From contig SSNP01000136.1 of assembly GCA_006937955.1 (NCBI GenBank), positions 720,235 to 784,234 on the forward strand: 64,000 bases of DNA, in the 5' to 3' direction. How positions within the stretch are numbered: the first letter of the stretch is position 1; each line of letters opens with the position of its first letter. Both the position numbers and the translations under genes were made by a program. The notes under the pieces are model-generated. The model searched no databases, was not told where the DNA came from, and saw nothing but the letters and a program-made list of their open reading frames with translations. Of this stretch, positions 48,549 to 59,480 are shown one piece after another. This DNA is from Pachypanchax playfairii (Eukaryota; Chordata; Actinopteri; Cyprinodontiformes; Aplocheilidae).

Positions 48549-49925
48549 CACAGATTCAGTACATTGAAGTTTTCTGTTGGTGGAGAGCAGCACACATCGT
48601 GCCATGTAAGAAAATAATATGCCTTAGCACCCTCTAAAGTCTTGGTGATGTTACTGCATGTCCTGTAGTTGGGCTTATTTCTGCTATTTGATGGAGAACT
48701 GCAGCCAGTGATCCATAAAAAGTGGTGGGGAAGAACTAGTCTAAATTAATGCAAAAAGTGCTGGGGACATGTCCCCAGCGTCCCCAGTTAAAGTGGCGTC
48801 TATGTCCACCGCTCTAAAGGAGGTTCTCAGTCATGACTGAGAGCCTCCACTAGAAGCTTGAATTTTTTCCCTTATGCTCAAAACAGCACTATTGAACTTA
48901 AACTCATTTTCATTTTGGCTTCACCCTGATTAAAGATGATATGGTGTTCATTTTAACTGAATGGAACAAAATGTCCTACATTGATGTGCTCACTTTGAAA
49001 TTTTTGCATATAATGTATCGGTGCTTTATCTAGATACCAACGCCCTTTCCTTTGATTTACAAATGACAGAGCAAATATATTATCTTGTGTTCATGTTTAA
49101 AAAATTTTTATTCACTTTATTGAACAAAGGGGAACATTAGCATGTAACTGAATGTCAGCGCACCACCACAGAAACTGTTGCTCTATCACGTTTAAAACAA
49201 GCTTTAAAAAAAGCTTAACTTTCACTTTAATGGAGCTGCTGGTGCGAAGATTCACAATCATGAGAAAACCAATATTTGAACTACAAGACACGTTACACTA
49301 AACTTCCTCTTCAGTTTAGTTTCTGGGGAATATTAAACTATGTTATAATGGCTGGAAAATCTGTCAAAAGCCACCATTAGAGTGGAAACAAATATTTCGG
49401 CTCATTAAACTGTGTCCAATAATCGATAGATAATCTATGTGAATGTTTTGCGTCAGACAGGAGAAGCAGAGCCACGACACATGAGAGAGGTGAGTCGTAG
49501 CAGTTTCGCCATCGCTTCCACAACTGCCTCGCTACTAGTTTGGTGTAGACTTCCAAGATGGACGCTTTCGCCTCGATAGGTTTCTGTTTCTTTTTCACTT
49601 CGGACTTTGCATACGTCGTTCGTCCGCACAACGAGCCATGTGGAACCCCGAAGCAGCTTTCTAACTAAACGGCTGTGACACTTAAAAACGCGATAATAAA
49701 GGATTTCTTTGCTTCTTTTGTATTTGGACGGGGGGGTATTTTGTAACTTCCTGGTTGTCGCATTAATGCTAGTTGAAAGTGTGACAACAGCGTCAGTGAC
49801 TTTGAGGGCTGTTAAAGAAAATAGGATTCATGGGATATTATTATAAATCTTCCATTGTAATGTTTCGAATCGAGGAAAGCTGCTTTCAACGCCAATTCAA
49901 GGGAGAAGGACAGATTTTATGAGCA
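48549..49925. other. Intergenic DNA and tasor2 upstream region
   Basis: No gene is recognised. At 48,718-48,790 there is an old repeat (AAAGTGGTGGGG... GCTGGGGACATGT) shared with about 28,745. From about 49,440 the sequence is CpG-richer and may include the tasor2 promoter. No TATA box was pinned down. A minus-strand frame at 49,631-49,377 shows no family. Confidence 0.35.
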
Positions 49926-52900
49926 ATGGAAAGTGGAAATGGTGGTGCCTCGGTTAAAGGTAATGAGCTTCTATTACTTGTGACTTTCACTGTGACGTGT
50001 AAATTCCAACTTCACGATATGTGATGTTACAGGGAGTATTTTTTTTTACCAGTTTGAGGAGTGAAATCCTAGTTATGAAACATTTAAATGAAAAGGACGC
50101 ATGTGATAGGTGTCGTTCTCACAGGTCAGCCTGTACCGGGATTGGGAAATCCAGCATAGTTTTCCTGCTGCTATTCTGCTGTGATTTTCCACCGAGGCTT
50201 TTAAAAACATGCTTTACTTCTAATGTTTGTATTCTCTGTTTGATACAGGTGTTTTGATACCCGTGTCGGAGTCTTCGGGAGACTTTCAGAACAGTATTTT
50301 AGTTTCACTTAAAAGTTCGTACTTGTATGAGGAGTCGGAGCAGTTTTTCAGATATAAGTCTGCTGTTTTGGTAAAGAATCCTGAACTGGAAGAAAAGGTC
50401 AGTTCAGTGGTTTTTTTCCTTCTTCATGTTCCTCCCCTTTAGTGTAACAAACATCCAGACTGAAAGGGTTAAACTCAAACGTAGTTCACACATATAAATA
50501 CATATATACTTAAGTTGCATTTTATCATTTAGTATCCTATTATACATCTTGCTTGAATTATACCAGTTATACCTAACATAGTACAAAGAGTATATTATGT
50601 CTCAAAATAGGAAGTGATCTTTAATTCAGGACTGCCGTTAGTTTGATTCCTTGTTTTAATTTCCCTGTTATGACAGTATAACACCTTCAGAGCAAACAGA
50701 AGACTTGCAGGATATTCAGAGGACGAGCTCAAAGAGTCATATGGGTTTCTGCTGTTTGACGATGGCAGCAAGGTGCATTACAAACCACAACACATTAGAA
50801 TTCACTTTTATTCTAAACATATGGTGCTCATATGTTACTGTTCTCTATGTAAAGGCTAACGCAATCGGAGAAACTGGTGTGTTCACAGGAAACAGCACAT
50901 GCACGATTCTGGGTGATCCTTTGAAGGGTAAATAACTGCACTTCCTTTTCTATCCACGACATAAAATCAAACTGCACTTTTGAACAAGAAAGAATAGGGA
51001 GGAACACATGTACTCACGGTTAAGTGGTTGAGAAAAATGTGAAGGATTAATCTCCTTGACCGTCTTCGTCTGTAGTCCCGATACAGCCAAGGAATTGCCT
51101 TTGTTTTTGTCTCTTGCTGCGGTGTGTTTAAAAGTGAAAGCAAATGCAAGAGCTCTAATGTATACAAATGAAAGTGGAAGAAAATATCTGGTGAAACTGA
51201 AACTGTGAGTTTCTGGATATATTAAGAGTGTTTAGGGCAGAAACGGTTAGTTATGTTTTAACAGTTCCTTTTTTGTAGAACTTTAAAGTTTAACTGTTGA
51301 CTCTTAAAGAATTGTTTGCACTTCTGTGCACATTAGGATATGATCTACATTAGACACTATCAGGTAACAAATTTCAGTCTTTTTTTGTGAACTGATGAAT
51401 GAAAGGTCACCAGAATGGCCCATGAAACAACAGTTTCATTGTGTACACTCTCAGAAATAGAGGTACACCCCCAGCAACAAGAAGGGTACAAATTCTTGTC
51501 GCTGGGGTGTACCCTGTAGTCCAGGTCCACTTTTGTACCTTATGAAGTTGTTCCACTAAAACAGTAAAATTACACCATGTTTTGAAGTCTTAAACCAACA
51601 TTCTGAAACATAATATTGAAAATGATGGAAGAAACTTAATAAAATGGAGATTAACCAGCCTTGGCCAGGGTTACAGGTGCAGTTGAAATGGTACAAATTT
51701 GTACTTTATATCAATTTGAACACTCTAAGGGGCATTTCTGGCCTTTTAAAGACCAATGTTGTACTTTTAAGGGAACATTTTAAAACATTTTACCTATAGG
51801 TACAAAAATGTCCTTGTCTCGTACCTCTATTTCTGAGAGTGTAACTGAATGTTGTTGTGTTGCACTGAGATAATTTCTGTTTAATTTCACACCTTTAAAG
51901 CAGTTTTGATCAGTTAAAAGATTCTATAGATTTCCACAGAACAGACAGTTTTTTCCCCTAAATAATCTAGCTAATTCCCCATCACAGAACGCAAGTTTCT
52001 TTACACTGCTGGCAAGGTAATGTGGGAAAAACACTCCAACTCATCAGACCAGTTTTGGCTCCGCAATGTACCCACTAAACCATATTTGTGACTTGCCTTT
52101 TTCCACAAGCTGCATGAGCTTTTTTATTCATTTTCCAGCAGGTTTTTTGTCTATTTTCATATGAATTCTTGGTTTTGTATTTGCTGTTAATGCTCCCAGC
52201 ACACAGGTCAAACAGATAAACAAGCACTTGCTTTTTAGCTAAACTGTGTGTCTTATATTGAAATCTACAGGGTCTTTATCTGTTCTACAAGGTCTTATAT
52301 ATCTCAAATACATATCTGATATCTGCCTGGTAAGTTAACCACAGAAACACAAAAATAAATGTCAGGAAAATGACTTATTTAAATAAACATGCGTTGCGAA
52401 ATGCTGTTTTGAACTTGAGGTATGTCTTTCACAGTAGTAGCACAGCCAATTTTCAGGGTGTGGTTGACCCCTGTGTCAGTTTGGTAAACTTCTAAAGTTC
52501 GTCATTAAACACTGTACTGTTTTTATGAGCCTGCCTGTTATTTCCTTTGGATTGATAATGCATATAGAGTAAACGTCTTCTCTTCAAAAAGGTGTTTACA
52601 TATCAATGTACTCTGACTGTTTGGATCTAAACCCCTGGTATCATGGAAAATCTGGATACGTTGCCATCATCAGACTGACAAAGGTACTGAAAAATGAGAT
52701 TGTGGCATACTTATGTGATGAAATACTGCTGCTGGTATGAATTATGTCCCTTGGTTGTTGTTGCTAACAGGGTAAAGTTAAAAAGGTTGTGGAGAACTAC
52801 ACTCAGAATTTTACTGAACCCACTGTGGGGTTTGATTGTCACCTGTCAGAACAGCTGCCTTCTGTTTCTGCCAAAACAAGCTCCTTTCTTGCTTTTGAGA

Positions 52901-53289
52901 GGTCACAGGTAAAATTTCACTCTTCATATAAATTTTAGTTCCTAATTTTTCTTACTATGGTTGTGTTGACCATCCAATTTGATGATAATATAGAAAGATG
53001 GACACCAGAGAGCTCAAGTGTTCCTTTGTTTTGGTTTTTCAGTATTACATATATGAGCTTTTAGATGATGGATCCAATGGAACTGCTCTGTCTCCTAGTG
53101 CCACCTGTCCCTTTGCTATAGTATCATTTACATATAAAGATACCAACGCAACACTTCTTCCACAGCAGGGGAGGTACTATCACGTTTTTACATCATTATT
53201 TATCCAGTAAAATTTATTTCAAAGTTAGAATTTTCACATCTCACTGACTGTTTATAATTTTTTTTCTTTCAGTGATCTAAAGGAAATTG
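49926..53289 (+). CDS. tasor2: TASOR2 (FAM208B), 5' part
   Basis: Related to TASOR, the scaffold of the HUSH gene-silencing complex. TASOR2 has been reported in an alternative HUSH-like complex. Exons with GT/AG introns and consistent phases: 49926-49959, 50249-50397, 50677-50772, 50855-50927, 52592-52683, 52771-52908, 53043-53173, 53273-53289. They give 243 codons and one base. Signatures of the N-terminal pseudo-PARP-like domain: LKSSYLYEESEQFFRYKSAV, AGYSEDELKESYGFLLFDDG, YSDCLDLNPWYHGKSGYVAI, and VENYTQNFTEPTVGFDCHLS followed by FLAFERSQ. The start ATG at 49,926 opens exon 1 of 11 codons. The full protein is over 2,000 aa, so most lies beyond this window. Intron 4 holds a MITE and intron 8 a Tc1 element. 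Confidence 0.92.
51446..51841. mobile_element. MITE with perfect 21-bp inverted repeats
   Basis: The left end begins CACTCTCAGAAATAGAGGTA (plus C). The right end is its exact complement, finishing GGTACA...GTACCTCTATTTCTGAGAGTG. Flanked by TA on both sides (51,444-51,445 and 51,842-51,843). Length 396 bp, no coding capacity, in tasor2 intron 4. The superfamily is undetermined. TA targets suggest a Tc1/mariner-type mobiliser. Confidence 0.88.
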
Positions 53290-53601
53290 GTAAGTACCAT
53301 GTGATTGATAACAAAAACTGTTGTCAGTTTTAGAAAACTACAATGAATCCTAGTATTGTGAAGATTAAAATCTGTATCAAACAGACAACAAGAAGAACAT
53401 TGACACTCACAGATCATTTTAGTGTAGAAATTTTTTTTTTTACACATTTCTTCTTAATGCCATTGAAAAGTGTTCAGTTTGGGTTTTATTTATCCAAATT
53501 TTATACACAGACATGTAAAAAATGCTGCGTTCGGTGCTGCAAGAATGGGTACATGTCTGGTTTTGCTGTAACTTGTAACTTACCTCTGGTAACTGCAGCT
53601 A

Positions 53602-55203
53602 CAGTGGGGCAAAAAAGTATTTAGTCAGCCACCAATTGTGTAAGTTCTCCCACTTAAAAAGATCAGAGAGGCCTGTAATTTTCATCATAGGTATACCTCA
53701 ACTATGAGAGACAAAATGAGGAAAAAAAATCCAGAAAATCACATTGTCTGATTTTTAAAGAATTTATTTGCAAATTATGGTGGAAAATAAGTATTTGGTC
53801 AATAACAAAAGTTAATCTCAATACTTTGTTATATAGCCTTTGTTGGCAATGACAGAGGTCAAACGTTTTCTGTAAGTCTTCACAAGGTTTTCACACACTG
53901 TTGCTGGTATTTTGGCCCATTCCTCCATGTAGATCTCCTCTAGAGCAGTGATGTTTTGGGGCTGACGCTGGGCAACACGGACTTTCAACTCCCTCCAGAG
54001 ATTTTCTATGGGGTTGAGATCTGGAGACTGGCTAGGCCACTCCAGGACCTTGAAATGCTTCTTACGAAGCCACTCCTTCGTTGCCCGGGCGGTGTGTTTG
54101 GGATCATTGTCATGCTGAAAGACCCAGCCACGTCTCATTTTCAATGCCCTTGCTGATGGAAGGAGGTTTTCACTCAAAATCTTACGATACATGGCCCCAT
54201 TCATTCTTTCCTTTACACGGATCAGTCGTCCTGGTCCCCTTGCAGAAAAACAGCCCCAAAGCATGATGTTTCCACCCCCATGCTTTACAGTAGGTATGGT
54301 GTTCTTTGGATCCAACTCAGCATTCTTTCCCCTCCAAACACGACAAGTTGAGTTTCTACCAAAAAGTTCTATTTTGGTTTCATCTGACCATATGATGTTC
54401 TCCCAATCCTCTTCTGGATCATCCAAATGCTCTCTAGCAAACCGCAGAGGGGCCTGGACGTGTCCTGGCTTCAGCAGGGGGACACGTCTGGCACTGCAGG
54501 ATTTGAGTCCCTGGCGGCGTAGTGTGTTACTGATGGTAGCCTTTGTTACTTTGGTCCCAGCTCTCTGCAGGTCATTCACTAGGTCCCTCCGTGTGGTTCT
54601 GGGATTTTTGCTCACCGTTCTTGTGATCATTTTGACCCCACGGGGTGAGATCTTGCGTGGAGCCCCAGATCGAGGGAGATTATCAGTGGTCTTGTATGTC
54701 TTCCATTTTCTAATAATTGCTCCCACAGTTGATTTCTTCACACCAAGCTGCTTACCTATTGCAGATTCAGTCTTCCCAGCCTGGTGAAGGTCTACAATTT
54801 TGTTTCTGGTGTCCTTTGACAGCTCTTTGGTCTTGGCCATAGTGGAGTTTGGAGCGTGACTGTTTGAGGTTGTGGACAGGTGTCTTTTATACTGATAACG
54901 AGTTCACACAGGTGCCATTAATACAGGTAATGAGTGGAGGACCGAGGAGCCTCTTAAAGACGTTACAGGTCTGTGAAAGCCAGAAATCTTACTTGTTTGT
55001 AGGTGACCAAATACTTATTTTCCACCATAATTTGCAAATAAATTCTTTAAAAATCAGACAATGTGATTTTCTGGATTTTTTTCCCTCATTTTGTCTCTCA
55101 TAGTTGAGGTATACCTATGATGAAAATTACAGGCCTCTCTGATCTTTTTAAGTGGGAGAACTTACACAATTGGTGGCTGACTAAATACTTTTTTGCCCCA
55201 CTG
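53602..55203 (-). mobile_element. Tc1-like DNA transposon, apparently complete
   Basis: Inverted repeats of about 200 bp (53,602-53,802 and 55,003-55,203) start CAGTGGGGCAAAAAAGTATT and are flanked by TA (53,600-53,601 and 55,204-55,205). Each repeat has an outer AAGTATTTAGTCA and an inner AAGTATTTGGTCA motif, an IR/DR layout where transposase binds twice. One intact transposase ORF lies between. It sits in tasor2 intron 8, antisense to the gene. Confidence 0.95.
53818..54840 (-). CDS. Tc1-like transposase, intact ORF
   Basis: 340 aa, full family length, with no stop or frameshift. The enzyme cuts the element out and inserts it at TA. The N-terminal paired-like helix-turn-helix region (about residues 1-110) includes GKQLGVKKSTVGAIIRKWKT and a GRPR-like hook (PRSGAPRKISPRG). 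The catalytic DDE domain carries D153 (IIWSDETKIEL), D244 (VFQHDNDPKHTA) and E279 (SPDLNPIENLWREL), spaced DD34E. The glycine-rich KHGGGNIMLWGCF segment is at about 186-198. The start is the conserved MAKTKELSKD. Whether the protein is active cannot be judged from sequence alone. Confidence 0.95.
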   Translation of the reverse strand: MAKTKELSKDTRNKIVDLHQAGKTESAIGKQLGVKKSTVGAIIRKWKTYKTTDNLPRSGAPRKISPRGVKMITRTVSKNPRTTRRDLVNDLQRAGTKVTKATISNTLRRQGLKSCSARRVPLLKPGHVQAPLRFAREHLDDPEEDWENIIWSDETKIELFGRNSTCRVWRGKNAELDPKNTIPTVKHGGGNIMLWGCFSARGPGRLIRVKERMNGAMYRKILSENLLPSARALKMRRGWVFQHDNDPKHTARATKEWLRKKHFKVLEWPSQSPDLNPIENLWRELKVRVAQRQPQNITALEEIYMEEWAKIPATVCENLVKTYRKRLTSVIANKGYITKY

Positions 55204-55410
55204 TACATAAGTGCCCCAACTCTACTGGTCCATGTACCTGTCACTTTCTTCTTGTCACTTCTCATAATCGTGAACTGCAACGTCCTCGTGTGACAATAAA
55301 TAATAATAATATGATTTAGTGGATTTTATTATTTGTAAATATTTTTAGAATTATTGTTGTTGCTTTTGTAGTGATGGTAAGATTAATGGATGCTGATAAC
55401 ATTTTCAGTT

Positions 55411-55490
55411 TTGGTTGAGAATGGCATAGGGACCAATGGCAGCAATCAACAAATATGTCATCCCATTGTGCTTAGCTGGTCATGTGATGC
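55411..55490 (+). CDS. tasor2: Tentative next tasor2 exon
   Basis: After the tasor2 exon ending at 53,289 in phase 1, the first compatible acceptor I see is CATTTTCAG ending at 55,410. It is followed in the right phase by VLVENGIGTNGSNQQICHPI, which is open. Support is the phase match only. I do not recognise this segment in TASOR2 relatives. The exon's right end is not clear: GT sites exist near 55,480, and beyond about 55,505 the DNA is part of an inverted repeat shared with 61.4 kb. Confidence 0.35.
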
Positions 55491-55504
55491 ACACACCCAC
55501 AGGG

Positions 55505-55735
55505 TCGGACAAACACATTCCAAGAGAGTCTGGCTGCAGACCTCCACTCTCAGGACCCTCCCCCCAGACCTCCTCTCTCAGGACCAGCTCTGCTGTCAGG
55601 ACAGGAAGTTTATTCGAAGAATTTCAAATTAAAAGCAGACACGAAAGCACAGACCGGAAGTTTATTCAAAGCCTTTCAAAATAAAAGCGGACATACTGGA
55701 AGCCCTTATTTCTCGTTCCCCATGTGAATATGCTT
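55505..55735 (+). repeat. Left arm of a divergent inverted repeat
   Basis: GTCTGGCTGCAGACCTCC, then two CTCTCAGGACC units, then TGTCAGGACAGGAAGTT. It resembles the complement of 61,335-61,460. Inside this arm a 45-bp segment (GGAAGTTTATTCRAAG, then RRWTTTCAAA(A/T)TAAAAGC) is tandemly repeated at about 55,606 and 55,652. It overlaps the tentative tasor2 exon region. Confidence 0.7.
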
Positions 55736-55739
55736 TATT

Positions 55740-56530
55740 TCTTGGGGCCTTATACTGTATATGTATATAATGTAACTATGATTCAAAAGTATACCAGTAC
55801 ACCAAGTATACCAGAAATAGCACGTTTCACATTTAGGCACAGAGTTTTAGTTTTCCCTGTGAGCACACGTTAGTTCTTGGGGCATTAATTTATGTCTAAT
55901 AAATATTATTTATGTGTATTCTTGTTCAATTACAATGATTTAAAAACATGTTTATTTCCACTTCAACTGGATAAAATGCAAGAAAAGTACAGCTATTATG
56001 ATCCCCTTAAAACATTACTGCATTATTTTACTTCAGACAGACAGTATTTTAGATTTAATTAGCTAAAAGGACAACTGTTATTTTAGCTTGCACTACCTAT
56101 TTGTTTGTTTTGAAACACAACATCTGTGCAAATGCACCCTGATGTGTGATGGCACAATTTTTTTACACACCAACCTATTGCTGACTGTTCTTTGCCTCTA
56201 CACTATTATTTATCATTGAAAATATGGCCTCCTGCACTGTTGGACTCATTTTCATATTGATTTTAATGATTGCTTATTACTTTTTGTACTACATTCTTAC
56301 CTTACGCCATGGGAGCATGTGGAATTGCCAATAGAGGATGTAGGATCGATTAACTTAATTTTGTGTACTCCATTGATTAATTTACTGAATACTAGTTAAA
56401 TGACCTAGAACAGCAGACACCAAATAAACTTTCAAACTTTTTATTACAGTTTTACCTCACAGTACATCATATACCCTCTCTTATTGACAATTTCTTCACA
56501 GAAGACAAACATGTTTTCAGTGTTTTAAAA
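55740..56530. other. AT-rich DNA, nothing recognised
   Basis: No frame with family resemblance, no terminal repeats and no splice-consistent exon was seen. It could be intronic to tasor2 if the gene continues past this point. Confidence 0.4.
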
Positions 56531-56531
56531 G

Positions 56532-57017
56532 AAATCAAATCAAATCAAAACAAAAATACTTCATTAATCCCGAAGGGAAATTAAGTGTTGTTGTAGCTCA
56601 GTTCTTCTTCAGGGAGCCATTGTAGAAAGTTCTAGCTGTGGACAGGAAGGATCTCCTGTAGAGGTTTCTAGCTGTGGACAGGAAGGATCTCCTGTAGAGG
56701 GTTCTAGCTGTGGACAGGAAGGATCTCCTGTAGAGGGTTCTAGCTGTGGACAGGAAGGCTCTCCTGTAGAGGGTTCTAGCTGTGGACAGGAAGGATCTCC
56801 TGCAGTGGTCTGTGCTGCAGTGGATTATGAAGAATCTTCTGACTGAGACACTCTGTTGTTGAGTTATTGTGTTGTGAAGAGGATGATGAGGGTTTTCCAT
56901 CATGTTCTTCATCCTCCTTTGGACAATCAACTCAAGAGACTCCAGTTCAGTCTCCAGGACAGAATCAGTCCTCCTTATCAATCTGTTCAGCCTCCTCATG
57001 TCAATTGCTCTGATGCT
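56532..57017 (-). mobile_element. LINE 3' end, family D copy 2, with tandem expansion
   Basis: Minus-strand C-terminal ORF2 text begins MRRLNRLIRRTDSVLETELE, followed by SLELIVQRRMKNMMENPHHP. It then contains five in-frame copies of a 12-residue unit RRSFLSTARTLY (36 bp each, about 56,621-56,800), where the other two copies have one. The 3' tail is (TTTGA)n-like. It joins the exon relic at 57,018-57,237. Confidence 0.8.
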
Positions 57018-58262
57018 TGAAAAAAAACTTTAAAGGCTCAAGAATACATTCTTTGTCCTCATCTTCTACGTTAAGAGTGTCATCGAAGAGGTGTGCCAGT
57101 TGCTGCATGGCCTCCCCAGTACATGTGGCATCCATGTTTAAAATTGCAGTGATCTCCACCCTGGCAGCAAACAGTTGCAGGTTACTCTGCACCCAGTCCG
57201 TTGCTTTCTTGCAGTGATGTAAAACACGGATCACTGTACTGGTCTAAAGGGGAAAAAAGTGTCAGCTTTCTGTCAAGGCATGAAAGGTCATCTCGCAAAA
57301 TTTAACAACATTGATATCAGGTCTACCTCTTCTTCAGTTGTCTCCACCTCCAGCACAACTTGAGCAGCAGTTTGGTCCCACCTTTTCTTCCTCTCTTCAG
57401 CCTAAAAAGTATTATTTTGCAATAAATCTAAGCAGAGGTCACAAAGTCAGTCTACAAACCATGTAGTGGAATGGGAAACATGATATAAGATTAACTGAAA
57501 ACAACCAAGAAAGACTGACAAAAAAAGGAATGCAAACAGACCTCAATCATGTCCACCAATTTTCACCTCAGTCTAAAAACTGAAGGACAGATCCAGCTTC
57601 GGAACCGAGGTGGACACTGCAGCTGTATCTTTAAGGGTGGGTCTGTTAAGGTCTGTTCTGGAGTGGCGGCCGTCATGGTGCCCTGGCAAACCTCCTGGCA
57701 AAGTGTTTTGTCAGGTCTATCCTTCTCAAAACAGTTTTACAGCACACAGGGCAATGAAAGTGTCCCTGATCTCTGCAGTTCAGTCCACATCTGCAGATAA
57801 TTTTATTTAGAAGAAAGTCATGCAAAAGAAAAAAAACAAAAAAAACATTGTAGTTAGGGACAAACAACAAGTATAGTTTATAAGTATTCTCTTTCAAGGT
57901 TAGTGTGTACACACACCCCATATCAGCAACATTCTAGTTTTTAACTTTTCACTTATCTGCTAATCATTTCATTCACATAACTCATGTACAGTTTTACTCA
58001 CAGGTCCATCATTCTCCTTTTACCAAACCACAACCTGCCAGAAGAAAGTGGCCTGGATTCATACTTATGAGTACAAACATGAACATTTGGCTCACCTTTG
58101 AATAAAATGCCACCTTTTAAATGTGCCTCTAAGTGGCTCTGTAGATTGGAGCATTTGTGGGTTTAAACTTTAGGCATAGCGGACAGTGGAAATGACTGCA
58201 GCACGTCTTGCAGCATTCAATTTTGGGCGTGGTGCCAGCGCTTATTATTGAAATATGCATCT
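57001..58262 (-). pseudogene. Relic of a repetitive zinc-finger-like gene (HFHC modules)
   Basis: Three exon-like pieces on the minus strand. At 58,262-58,085, after a CTTACAG acceptor, the text reads KIECCKTCCSHFHCPLCLKF with a frameshift before LQSHLEAHLKGG. At about 57,800-57,673 the text is CGLNCRDQGHFHCPVCCKTV followed by LRRIDLTKHFARRF. At 57,237-57,001 a frame includes VIRVLHHCKKATDWVQSNLQ and LDDTL-like acidic text, running into LINE family D at about 57,017. The repeated C-x3-C-x5-HFHCP(L/V)C pattern suggests two metal-binding modules. I recall related uncharacterised fish proteins but cannot name the family. It is decayed. Confidence 0.55.
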
Positions 58263-58705
58263 GTAAGAGACAAATTTTGTCAGAATGAGTGAAAAAAATA
58301 TACATAACATGTAGGTGACTCAGTACTCTTGGTCTTCTAGCAGGAGAATGGCACATTTAAGTGAGCTCTATCATGTGTCCAAGACAACTTCAACAATTTA
58401 TAATAATACAGTGGAAACCACTTAAAATAGTGATCATGGATCAACCACTTATATGGATAAAAATGGCCAAGACACAATCATTTCTATGCAAATGCTGTTT
58501 GCAAACGACAATGAAAGCATTCTTAAACTAATCCCATATATATATATATAATTAATACACGTATTTAATTTAGAGATTAATCCTTTAGGTAACAATAATG
58601 AAAATATGGTGAACCAATTATTAGATGATAATGGCAATGTCTGTGATTACGAGAGTTTCTGTAACAGACATCATTGGCAAGCACATCAAAAAGAGTTTTA
58701 AATAG
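58263..58705. other. AT-rich spacer
   Basis: No gene seen; a short (AT)n tract is at about 58,539-58,552. The possible donor-side text of the zinc-finger relic's upstream exon was not found here. Confidence 0.4.
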
Positions 58706-58832
58706 TTAAAGGGGTTATGACATCAAAATGCACTTTTTTGAGTTTTTTGGGGTATATCATGATGTGTTGTGCACTGATGAGGCCGTGTGAACGTCCAAAG
58801 CGAGTATCAAAGTTCCCGTTTGTGGGCGGTCC

Positions 58833-59480
58833 AAATCAAATCAAATCAAAAATACTTTATTAATCCCCGAAGGGAAATTCAAGTGTTGTTGTAGCTCAGT
58901 TCTTCTTCAGGGAGCCATAGAGAGTTCTAGCTGTGGACAGGAAGGATCTCCTGTAGCGGTCTGTGCTGCAGTGGATTATGAAGAATCTTCTGACTGAGTT
59001 GAGTTACTGTGTTCTGAAGAGGATGATGAGGATTTTCCATCATGTTCTTCATCCTCCTTTGGACAATCAACTCAAGAGACTCCAGTTCAGTCTCCATGAC
59101 AGAATCAGTCCTCATTATCTATCTGTTCAGCCTCCTCGTGTCACATACTCTGATGCTCTGCCCCCAACAGGTAACTGCAGATGTGATCAGCTGACAAACT
59201 CCTCTTCTTTTGCTGCTCTCTGCTCGTATTGTTTGAAAGCCAGACAGAGACACACTGGAGTCCAGGATATGTCCCTTTAGCCATGTCTCAGTGAAACACA
59301 TGATGCTGCATTCAGAGTTTCAAGTTCATCCATTTTGTTAGCAAAGAGATCTCACATTTGTCAATATGACTGATGGAAGTGAAGGTTTAAACTTCCTCTT
59401 TCTCTCTCTTCACTCTGCTCCTGCTCTGCATCCACGTCTTCTTCTTTTGAGCTCATCAGGGATCCAGACTTTCAATTTGA
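58833..59480 (-). mobile_element. LINE family D copy 3, internally deleted
   Basis: From right to left: endonuclease start (LPSVILTNVRSLANKMDELE, CFTETWLKGHILDSSVSLSG), an abrupt switch into the C-terminal text (RVCDTRRLNR, ELESLELIVQRRMKNMMENP), and the 3' UTR with a (TTTGA)n-like tail. Most of endonuclease and all of RT are missing. It has inserted into the TTAA element. Confidence 0.78.

Noticed and set aside
49377..49631. Divergent gene upstream of tasor2 on the minus strand
   Set aside because: The frame has no recognised family, no clear splice sites and no supporting neighbour exons.
54191..54787. 198-codon plus-strand frame at 54,191-54,787
   Set aside because: It is the antisense shadow of the intact Tc1 transposase.
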